A stretch of 64,000 nt of DNA from Zygnema cylindricum (taxonomy: Eukaryota > Streptophyta > Zygnematophyceae > Zygnematales > Zygnemataceae), in the NCBI GenBank assembly GCA_037447655.1, contig JBBHKE010002794.1, positions 186,001-250,000 of the forward strand, written 5' to 3'. The notes under the pieces were generated by a model. The model was given only the letters and a program-made list of their open reading frames with translations. It made no database searches and was not told the origin of the DNA. Below, piece by piece: positions 55,132 to 64,000 of the stretch (positions within the stretch are counted from its first letter, which is position 1; the number at the start of each line of letters is the position of its first letter). The translations under genes were made by a program, and so were the position numbers.

Positions 55132-56320
55132 TGAAACTCTGAGACCTCCATTGGCCCTCAGAGTAGGCAAATCCAAAGAATCTAATCTAGATAGTGCCAA
55201 CTCCAAACTCGATATAAACCCAAATGACTGACCCCTTGACAGTCAGAACCCCAATATAGATTCACCCCTGTGAAATAACACTTTTTTTGTGCTCAGTTCC
55301 ACCCCAGAATGCAAAGTTAAATATGAGATTTGGACACATTCACCCACTTTGTTTTTCCCCTAGAAATGCAGCCTCCCTGGCAGACAAAACCTTTAACCGA
55401 CTACACCCTTGTGTAGCCTGGACTACTCTGAGTCTGCATCAAAAAGAATCACTGAAAATGGTTAAGTAAATTGATAGTTATGGCTGCCCAAAGTTAGCCA
55501 TTTATACAAGGTGCTCTCTCGGAGAGAGGGTCCTATCTGTCATTTTTTTCTAAGTCCTATCTCCCTCTAAAACTCTATCTACTGAAGTACGGCACCAATT
55601 AAAATACTGTGTCGTACAGAAAAATATAGGTGCCGGTGTACTTTATGTACGGCCATAGTACGACATGGCCAAAATGTTGACACATGTCATATCTGGATTC
55701 GTTTCCGTAATCCTCGGAGTTGCCGCAATCCAATGTAACTTTGCCACGTGTCACTCGATGTGGCAGTGATCGCAAACCGCCAAAATCCTACTCCGCGATC
55801 TCGGCATCCTTCGCGGCCGTCCGATCGAAACTGGATTTCAATCGCGGCCGTCATAAATACTTGCGCGGTATTCTTTCCGACGTCAAACAAAATGCGCGGT
55901 ATTTATTTCGTAGCCGTACCGTACGTCGTACTTTACACAACTGTTTCTATGCATTATGTATATAGTTCCCGTTAAATGAATTAGTCTAATTGTAACTATT
56001 TATATAAATATCATACACAGTATACTCTATCCCATAACCTAGACTATTAGGATAAGGTTACCACTTATTATGGGTTTGACGCAGGTAGGTACCAGGATCA
56101 AATCCTGGCTCCGTGAAACCACCTTTTAGAAAAACCTAATGGAACAACTACATGTCTCTCTCTAGACAGCACAGGCAGCCATGGCTAACTCCTCCTCCTG
56201 TCTTCAGTGACTGCGACAAGTGTGGGGACTTGAGTGAGGAGTTAGAGGCAGGCTGTCAATATCTACTATTTGCTTTTTATTTTGCAATCTCTAGACCTAG
56301 AAAATACTTGAATTCCAACA
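55132..56320 (-). repeat. Central complete LTR of the composite
   Basis: A 1189-bp LTR from TGAAACTCTGAG to AATTCCAACA serves as 5' LTR for the left internal piece and as 3' LTR for the right one, because a primer site lies on its left and a purine tract on its right. Confidence 0.88.
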
Positions 56321-57372
56321 CTCCACTTATTTTCTAGTCTAATTTTCTTTCAACTCCCATCAAAAACAACAAATACATATATATATTTTTTCCTTTTCCA
56401 ATTTCCTTTTTCCTTCATGAAGCTTCAAGCGAATACCTTATATTTTATAAAGTCTATTAGATGACCAAAAATAATTTCATCTTGTCGATCATACATATAA
56501 TTTTGCATGCCACTTTTCATAAATCCAAGCAAAGATTTTATCCACCTCTTTTCTTTTTCATCCACATTAAATCCACTTTCCCTCTTGCAATTCAAACAAC
56601 CAGCCCCATCCCCAACTTGCAACTCATACCGGGATGATAACCCTTTTACAGACACGTCTTCACAAGCGACATCACACCAAGTAGTGATGTCAAATCCATC
56701 CACCCCCAAATATACCTCCAAAAGCACACTGTTGCCTTCGTGCAATTTCTGTGTAATTTTCTCTCTTCCCCATTCTACCGATGTGAAGAAGCTCCAATTT
56801 TTCTTCATCCTCTTTCTCCTCTTCCTCTTCATCCTCCTCATCCACATTCCAACTTCTAAGTTTTTCTAAACAAGGGCATTCCTCCATATAATGACCCAGT
56901 TCCCTACAAAAGAAGCAAACCCTTTTTTTCAAAGCTCCCGTGTCTTTTCCTCTCCCTCTTGTTCCACCAAAGTTCCAATAAGGTTTACCTTTGTCTTAAT
57001 TCCTCTCATCACGCTTCCGCTCGTCAGCACCGTTCCTCTCATCACGCTTCCGCCAATCACCGCCGTTCCTCTCGTCATGCTTTCGCCAATCACCACCAGC
57101 TGTAAATGCATTCACCCTGTCACTTCCCCTACGAAGCTCCAAAGTGCTTTCCCTCACAAGAATTATCCCCAAGGCAAAGCTCCAAGTCCATGAGGAACCA
57201 TCAAGTGCCTACATACGACAAATGATGTTTTCGTACTCATCTGGGAGTTTCATAAGTAGTGTATTAATCTTACTCTCCTCAGATTCTACATATCCCGCAC
57301 TAGCTAGCTCAACATATAACGCAGCAATATCATTGCAAAACTCTATCATGCTACCGCCTTTATAAACATAGG
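56321..57372 (-). pseudogene. Gag-fusion C-terminal and middle part of the composite
   Basis: The minus strand shows the Gag middle (MKLPDEYENIICR-type sequence at 57144-57365), charged repeats (shorter and mutated), the zinc knuckle CFFCRELGHYMEEC and the RNase H-derived end (DITTWCDVACEDVSVKGL) with frameshifts. An internal deletion joins the zinc-knuckle/acidic region to YLGVDGFDITTW near 56710. Confidence 0.82.
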
Positions 57373-57654
57373 ACTATTAGGATAAGGTTACCACTTATTA
57401 TGGGTTTGACGCAGGTAGGTACCAGGATCAAATCCTGGCTCCGTGAAACCACCTTTTAGAAAAACCTAATGGAACAACTACATGTCTCTCTCTAGACAGC
57501 ACAGGCAGCCATGGCTAACTCCTCTCCAGTCTTCAGTGACTGCGACAAGTGTGGGGACTTGAGTGAGGAGTTAGAGGCAGGCTGTCAATATCTACTATTT
57601 GCTTTTTATTTTGCAATCTCTAGACCTAGAAAATACTTGAATTCCAACATATCT

Positions 57655-59784
57655 CACTTAAAGGTTTTCGCTAGTCAAGTATTCAGTCTAGATACAGATC
57701 GGTCTAATTGGAAGCTAGACCCTAAAGGAAAACCGGGATACTTATTAAGATATGATGAGGATGTTAAAGGATATAGAGTTTATGATCTAAAAAGGGAAGA
57801 TATAATCTTAGTAAAGAATCTAGTAGTTATGGATGAAGGAAAGTTTGTGGATCCCTTCAAATATACAAAGTCAGTAAAAATCAGATTTGAGTCAAAAAAT
57901 TCCGATGACTTTGAGCTTCTTAACTATCCAGGTTTTTGAGAAGATGACATTCTTGCAAGTACAAATTAGACAGAAAAGGACTCGGTTGTGGAAACTCCAG
58001 TGACAACTCTACCCGAAGCGGAAGACGTGGTGGAAATTGATTCGGAATCAACGGATAGGGGAGAAGCCGAGTTTGTTCGAAAGAATTCACGAGAACCATC
58101 TATTCCGGCCTCAGATTTTGAGGGGGGAAGGAGAAGTAGCAAAAGACTATAAGAAAAACAGGTTAATAACAAGGTAACTAAACTATCTCATCAAGATGAA
58201 CCTCAAACTTATGGGGAGGCGGTGACTTGTCCAGAAAGAAATCGGTGGAAGACAGCCATCAATGAGGAGATGGCCTCAATTATGACAGCTGATAATTGGG
58301 AGTTGGTGGATTGTCCACCTAACCGAAAACCAATCGGTTGTAAGTGGGTTTTCAAATTTAAACTGAACCCAGATAACACAATCGAGCGCTATAAGGCCCG
58401 ATTAGTGGCAAAGGGATTTACACAAAAGGAGGGAATTGACTACGAGGAAACCTTTGCCCCGGTGGTCAAATTTCCCTCCGTCCACATACTTCTCAGCCTG
58501 GCAACAGCAGAAGACATGGAAGTGCACCAGATGGACATCAAGACAACCTTTTTGCATGGAGAATTGGAATAAGAGATCTTCATGCGATAACCCGAAGGGT
58601 TTGTGGAGGAAGAAGAGGAGAGTAAGGTATGTCGGTTGATTAAATCTCTTTATGGTTTGAAACAGGCGCCTCGAAAGTGGAATAAGAAGTTTGATGAGTT
58701 TCTTACCGGTCTAGGATATATCCGGATCAGCTCAGATCACTCAATCTATGTTTTCGAAGATGAGGAAGGTTTTATATTTATTGCAATTTATATTGATGAT
58801 TTGCTTGTTTTAAGTAAATCAATGGATAAAATTAATAAACTGAAAACCGATCTTAAAGGGAGATTTGAAATGAAGGATATGGGGGAAGCAAAATATATTT
58901 TGGGAATTCAAGTAGAGAGAGACCGAAAAAGAAAAAATATAAGATTGACTCAAAAGAAAGCAATAGGGAACATGCTTGAAAAATTTCAAATGGATAAAGC
59001 TAACAGTTGTACAACTCCAATGGAGTTGAAGAAGGGAAGTGAGGGGAGTGAGGAAGAAGGAGTCATAGTCTTAGACGAGAAATTATCTCCTGAAGAACAG
59101 AAGTTCATGCAGACTATTCCTTACAGGCAAGTAGTGGGAAGTCTAATCTATTTTATGAATTGTACCCGACCAGATTTAGCTGCAGCTGTAGGAGTGCCGA
59201 GTAGAAGTCTAAATGCTCACACTAAGAGGGATTGGGAGGCAGCTAAGAGAGTCCTTAGATATTTGATAGAAACTAGGTATCTATGGTTGCATTTGGGTGG
59301 GGAGAATACTGACATCACTAGTTCGAGTGATGCCAGTTATGGTGATGCTCCGATGAGGAGATGCACTTCCGAATATCTATTATATGTGGGTGATGGGGCT
59401 TGCTGTTGGAGTGGCAAACAACAAAAAGTTATTGCTCAGTCCACCATGGAGGCTGAGTATATGGCCTCTTGCTCTGCTGTAAAAGAATTGATGCGGGTCA
59501 AGTCTTTGCTAAGTGAGCTTGGTCACCTTAAGACCGGTGTGCAGAATTTTTTTTGTGATAATGAGGCAGCAATCGCTATTTCTGTCAATCCTAAACATCA
59601 TTTTAAAGCCAAACACATGGACATCAGACTCAGCTTTGTTAGAGAGAAAGTAGAAAACAAAATAATCAGTTTAGAGTACCGACCAGATAGTGAGATGGTA
59701 GCAGATATGATGACCAAACCTGTGCCTTCCCCTAAGCTAATTTTCTGTAGGGAGAAGTGTGGTCTAAATTTAAATATTGACTAG
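57655..59784 (+). pseudogene. Element G: integrase tail, RT and RNase H
   Basis: It resumes at SHLKVFASQVFSLDTD and contains RT (WELVDCPPNRKPIGCKWVFK; GIDYEETFAPVVKFPSVHI), a stop at 58570-58572 and then a 393-codon open frame (58603-59784) with SLYGLKQAPRKWNK, the active site YIDDLLVLSKS and a complete RNase H (STMEAEYMASCSAVKELM; FCDNEAAIAISVNPKHHF; MVADMMTKPVPSPKL). The acidic residues of both active sites are present. The upstream stops (57937-57939, 58150-58152, 58570-58572, 58588-58590) make it inactive as read. Confidence 0.9.
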
Positions 59785-59797
59785 AAAATAAGGGGAG

Positions 59798-60850
59798 TGT
59801 AGAAATTAATGGTCCATTTAAAGTATTTTCAAGGTCTTTATAGAAATATAGAAAGAAGCCGAGGCAGTCTACCTCTAACTTCTCTCTCCAACTCTCAAAC
59901 TTGTCGCAGTCACTGAGAAATTGGAGAGGGAGCTAGAGCCATGGCTACCTAGGCTATCCAGAAGTTTACGGGGATTATATATTAGTTAGAGGTTTATTTA
60001 CTAAAAGGAAAGTGTCGGCTACAGGATTTCATCCTTGTACCTACCGGCCGGCAGACAACCGGTAGCCGGTAGCCTTAACCGTTAAGTCTTTATCGAGTGT
60101 TACGTAATATAGGGTTTGATATTTAATTAAATATTAACAAGTAGGGAAATTCATTTAACTATAACTGTTTACGGGAGACATAGATCCAAAATTGTAAAAG
60201 TACGGATTGCGATACGGATTAGAAACCAATACCGCGCATTTGTTTCTTTATAGAAAAGAATACCGCACATGTATTTATTACGGCTACGATTAAATATGAA
60301 TTTAATCGGACGCCCGGAATTAACGCCGAGATCGCGGAAGAGGATTTTGGCGGTTTGTGGACATCGCCACATCGGATGACACAGGCGGAATTACATTGGA
60401 TCGCGGCACCTTCGAGGATTACGGGAGCGAATCCGCACATACCACGTGTCGATATTTAGGCCATGTTGTACAGTGTTCGTACAGAAAATACATCGGCAGC
60501 TTTAATTTTGTGTACGGAACTGCATTTTGATTGGCTCCGTACATCAGTAGATAGAGTCTGTGAGAGAGATAGGACTTAGAAAAATCAGGAGATAGGACCC
60601 TCTCTCCCAAAGAGCTTTTGTAAAAAAGGTCAACTTTGACCCTCCATAACTTACTGCTCATGGGAGCAAATTCAGAGATTCTTTTTGTTATCGACTGAGG
60701 GGAGTCTTACCTTCACGAGGTGAAGTTGGTCAAAGTTAATGTATGCCAGGGTGGTAGTTGTTTTTCCTGAAACACAAAGGGGTCAGGGTTATCCTAGAGG
60801 CTTCATGGAAGCTGTCCACTCTGAGGACTTATGGAGGTCTCAGTGTTTCA
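59798..60850 (+). repeat. 3' LTR of element G
   Basis: The 1053-bp LTR follows the purine tract AGAAAATAAGGGGAG. It lacks the 21- to 22-bp duplication of the 5' copy and ends CAGTGTTTCA, followed by the TSD. Confidence 0.9.
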
Positions 60851-60855
60851 CCAAC

Positions 60856-61427
60856 TTCCCAAATAGCAACAACAGCAACACGTGACGTTGATACTAAACC
60901 AGAACTGTCAGCAAAGGCATAATGAGAGGCCTGAAGGCGGGCTATATGCCAAGACTCGCGATCAAGGGCCCCACGACCTAATAAAGTGTGAAGGACGTCC
61001 ATGAGGTGATCATCAAACGCAAAAAGGGAGGAAAAAAACGATGGGATGGGAGCTGGAGTGTGATTAGGGTAGGAGAGTCGGTGGGGGAAACACCGTGTCA
61101 AAAGACCAAGAGCCGCAAAAGAAAGGTTGGGAAGGTTGTCCCTGTGGGACAAATCTTTCTGAAGAGCATAATGAAGAAATTGGGTCACGAATGGATTCGA
61201 ACCAAGAAGGCAACCCAACACACTAATGCCCTTGGATGGAAGAGGAGTCTGAAAACTAGGAGGGGTAGTAAAAAAAGGAAAAAAAAAAGAATAGCACGAG
61301 GGGACCAAACAACCCACTTTGAGGGTTGGACAGAAAGATTGAGTAGGGCCAAGTGATCCTTCAAAAAGTTATAGGCCGGTATGACTTGATATAAATACAA
61401 TAGTAGGGTTGATTGAGTCTCACTCAC
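60856..61427 (-). pseudogene. LINE-like reverse transcriptase fragment, part 2 (upstream end)
   Basis: The minus strand encodes, from right to left, LLNLSVQPSKWVVWSP (the segment that follows the YADD box in this class of RT), then LGCLLGSNPFVTQFLHYALQ, LGLLTRCFPHRLSYPNHTPA, FFSSLFAFDDHLMDVLHTLL and ASHYAFADSSGLVSTSRVAV. It is continuous with 50078 and below once element G is removed. The RT active site itself is missing, so the copy is 5'-truncated. The class is inferred from recalled motif order. Confidence 0.6.
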
Positions 61428-63460
61428 ATTATTGACCTAATGAATGGTTTCATTTTTTATATTGACAGTTCATTCACTTATTGACGGCCAACAATTTTTT
61501 TCGAACATCTGAGTGGAACATGCTTAGAAAAAAAGACGTTTTTTAGCCTCACCCAAGATCATGCTGCATGTGGTTGTCCTATTTATTGATAAAAGTATTC
61601 ATAGATTTCCAGTAGCAAAATGATTATAATTGCTAATTTTCTTGTCTTTGTTACCTCTCTTGTGATGTGCTTGCTCACTTCTCTATTTATCGGCGCACTT
61701 TCTCTATAGGTAAAATCCCCTTGTTTGTCCAATGATTTCTTTAGTATTAAAAAGTAAAATGTCGAGAAGATGATAGAGGCCGGAAGGGAGGAAAATAAGG
61801 TGGAATAGTCTGTTCGATTCCACGGATCTCATTGACGAAAAATCTAGAGGAACTGTGGACTATATGGTTGGAAGGAAGAGAAAAGGACGTGTCTCTTTTA
61901 ATATGTTTTTGCTAAACCTTGGTAATGGTTCCAACGCGAGCTTGTTCACTACAGATTCTCTGCAATAATTGGAATTTTAGGTCATTTCCTTCTAGACTGG
62001 CGTTTAGGTTTGCTGGTTTGTAAAAAGGCACTACCACATTTAAGACAAAAATTGGCTGCTGATTCTAAGCTCCTATACCTGCTCACAAACCTATGTTTAG
62101 TTTGTTTCTACGATTGTTTTATGCCATTTGATTGGCATTTTCCAGGTCTTTGGGTCCAAACGGCCAAGAAAAGGAGAAACGTGACATTTGTAGAAGATAT
62201 CATGCAATTCATTTTTTTTATAGTTCAGATAGCTTTGCTTGGTTAAGACCAACATTTATCTGATATATGAATGAGGCAGGCATACTCTTCAGCGCACATG
62301 TTGTTGTTTTGTGGAATGTGTTCAAAAAATGCAATTTGACAACATGGTACAAAAAACTGTCGAGCTGTTTAAAGTCATCAAATCACCAAAACTTAGGAAA
62401 CAATCACGAAATAGTACGTTAGCAGAACATTGCCTTCACTTGATAGCACAATTAGGTTCGCAAAAAATAGATAAACAAAATGGCCACAAATGATATTGAG
62501 AAAGATAGACAGGTCCAGTGATACATTAAGAATGTTCTTCAAAAACTTCTCGGCCTGCGAGAAAGCATTTATTTTTAAATTCTAATTTAGATAGTCATTA
62601 GTTTCTCAATACATGCACATTGTTATTTTAAGGAATATAAACAGAAAATCACAAGGAATGTTAAATGAATACTGGCAGCTTCATTGCATTGTCCGACTTC
62701 TTTTTCATATTATACCATCCTACCACCATGACTTCTTTTTTAAATTACACCAAACTATAACCATACCTGCCAAGCCAACCACAGTGAATGCAAGAAATAC
62801 TTAGGTCAAATGAAATCCTTGGGGAAAAATGAAGTTGCGTATAAGACCTGAGATGCCATAATCCAAAAATGAAGTTATCTAAGCTACACATGTTGGGCGT
62901 TCACCTTCTGTCGGTTGGCTGTGAATCAGGATTAGTGGACTTCAGATAATAATGCTAAAAAATGTGAAGGATCCGTAATTGTGTCTGGCCTACATTGTGT
63001 TAATGACATTTCCTCTTTTTTATTGCTCTGACGCCATGCTTACGTTGGCTCCAGTGTAATTCTTATCTTTGACCAAAAGTGATGCCTGGACAGAATTGGC
63101 AGTTCATGAAAGGATAAATTGTCAAACACGTAGCAATTATATTAGTAGCTACAACTAACGGTAAAGATACACGAAAAAAAAGCTTAAAAAAAAATTTTGG
63201 AAGTACTTCAATACTTTGTTTTAGATGCAAGATACCAGCGTACAGTAGCCTAAGAAGAACAAGAACAAATACAAGGTCGACTGTTTACTTAATAGCCATT
63301 GGGCATGAAATTAGCCAGTCATAATTCAGCGGAGGAAAAGTATAAATAACGGTCACCTTTGTAAAAGTGCAGTTTGAAATCGGTTCTTCTTGGTTATCGA
63401 TAGGTATACCGGTCGATAGTTCAAAAACATTGGAATATTGGAGGTGGATTGGCGGAAGCC
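61428..63460. other. AT-rich intergenic stretch, nothing identified
   Basis: About 2 kb with only short frames lacking recognisable domains. No terminal repeats or RNA genes were seen. Confidence 0.5.
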
Positions 63461-63925
63461 ATGAAATTGTACACAAGAGAAAGATCAATGCATTGGAGAG
63501 AAGAATTGATTTGTATTTGGGATGATTTCATTAAGTGAGAAGAGTCACTTATATACAAAAATATACAATGCTAAATACTGTGGAGTCTAAACGTTCTACA
63601 ATGCGGTGTAACAAAAGGATCTTAGTCTAGATTATAATAAATCTATGTAAGACAAAAAAAAGACAGGACTGACGATCAAAAGAGTGGACCGACGGTCAAA
63701 GGACTTTGTACGTAGAAAAGATTAGACTGACGTATGTAATGAAAAGTACAAAAGACTGGACCGACGTATAGAAGTACGGACAAGACCAAAAGTAAGTCGA
63801 CCACATAAGACGGTCGGCAAGACTTGACCGACGTAAGAAATGAAAAGTACGGACAAGACCATCGACACATATAATGAAAGGTACGGATGTGCCAAAAGTG
63901 AACTGACGTTAAATGACCCATAACA
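63460..63925 (-). repeat. LTR of a different retrotransposon, minus strand
   Basis: On the minus strand an LTR starts TGTTATGGGTCATTTAACG at 63925, directly after the purine run at 63926-63937. It contains degenerate GACCGACGTA / AAGTACGGACAAGACC repeats (63660-63900), a TATA-like TTTGTATATAAGTGAC (about 63545-63560) and a leader-like region with TTCTCTCCAATGCATTG. Its far end is uncertain. Just beyond it the minus strand reads ATGGCTTCCGCCAATCCACC, which resembles a copia gag start, so here too the start may lie in or next to the LTR. Confidence 0.5.
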
Positions 63926-63937
63926 CCCCCCCTCAAG
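63926..63937 (-). promoter_or_regulatory. Polypurine tract at the right edge
   Basis: The minus strand reads GCTTGAGGGGGGG directly before TGTTATGGG, the usual purine-tract/LTR junction. The element body would extend right of the window. Confidence 0.6.
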
Positions 63938-64000
63938 CGAAAACTAGAAAATAGATTGAGATGAAAACAAAGGAAATTTAGCCAGGAGGAAAAGGAAGAC

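Larger units (their letters stand above)
53361..57649 (-). mobile_element. Composite insertion with three LTRs and one TSD (TATCT)
   Basis: Perfect flanks TATCT (53356-53360 and 57650-57654) enclose, left to right: an LTR lacking its terminal roughly 75 bp (53361 to about 54502), a Gag N-terminal piece (to 55116), a primer site (55117-55131), a complete LTR (55132-56320), a purine tract, the Gag-fusion C-terminal and middle part (to about 57372) and a 277-bp LTR end (57373-57649). The two Gag pieces overlap by about 105 bp (54507-54612 and 57265-57372). It looks like a tandem Gag-only element reduced by two deletions after or during integration. Confidence 0.88.
50079..60850 (+). mobile_element. 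Element G: copia retrotransposon with nested composite, TSD CCAAC
   Basis: LTRs 50079-51153 and 59798-60850 bound Gag, protease, integrase, RT and RNase H in copia order. A perfect 5-bp target duplication CCAAC (50074-50078 and 60851-60855) lies in the LINE-like repeat. A 4.3-kb composite insertion interrupts the integrase gene. Its LTR family (TGTARAAATTAATGG) is close to that of F. Confidence 0.94.

Noticed and set aside
61428-63460. Several 60-80-codon frames (62010-62246, 62311-62493, 62613-62804)
   Set aside because: No domain, no splice context and AT-rich composition; frames of this size are expected by chance.

Overview
The window looks like nuclear DNA of a land plant. One genuine spliced gene is visible, a fasciclin-like arabinogalactan (FLA) protein with a signal peptide, a FAS1 domain, a Pro/Ala glycomodule and a GPI-type C-terminus, encoded in three exons at 44307-47279. 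Most of the rest is transposon-derived. The LINE type and the intron-bearing FLA gene are compatible with a non-seed plant, but the sequence alone does not fix the taxon.

Layout. 1-7831: the end of a plus-strand Gag-only element (X) whose 3' LTR has become a palindrome; a complete minus-strand Gag-only element B (1421-5309, TSD GCCAT) inserted in that palindrome; and a decayed copia fragment C. 7832-20606: decayed minus-strand copia element E, interrupted by a solo LTR (TSD ACATC), an unclassified insert of about 870 bp, the complete copia element D (13317-19712) and a small 215-bp insert. 20607-22621: an island free of LTR sequence. 22622-34685: plus-strand copia element F, carrying a solo LTR and the very young element A (26923-31277, TSD AATGG). 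34871-37674: an unrecognised 544-codon reading frame with four stops and a solo LTR inside. 38245-38890: a purine tract, then a solo LTR (TSD CACGA). 41424-43569: fold-back, MITE and hAT-type DNA elements. 44307-47279: the FLA gene. 48080-61427: a tandemly duplicated fragment of a LINE-like reverse transcriptase, split by copia element G (50079-60850, TSD CCAAC). G itself contains a three-LTR composite insertion (53361-57649, TSD TATCT). The right edge enters one more LTR element of a different lineage.

The common thread is one copia clade with several LTR families. All copies with a readable 5' junction appear to use a primer-binding site complementary to the anticodon arm of initiator tRNA-Met, as in Drosophila copia, rather than the tRNA 3' end. 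In all of them the first gag ATG lies inside the LTR, so the gag frame crosses the LTR end and the primer site. A non-autonomous subfamily (A, B, X and the composite) has lost most of pol and encodes a Gag fused to a remnant of the RT/RNase H end. Element A carries an intact 625-aa version with almost identical LTRs. The LTR families also share an antisense tRNA T-arm-like hairpin, arrays of a short palindrome, clusters of GTAC motifs and paired G-boxes. This autonomous/non-autonomous system is the most interesting content of the window.
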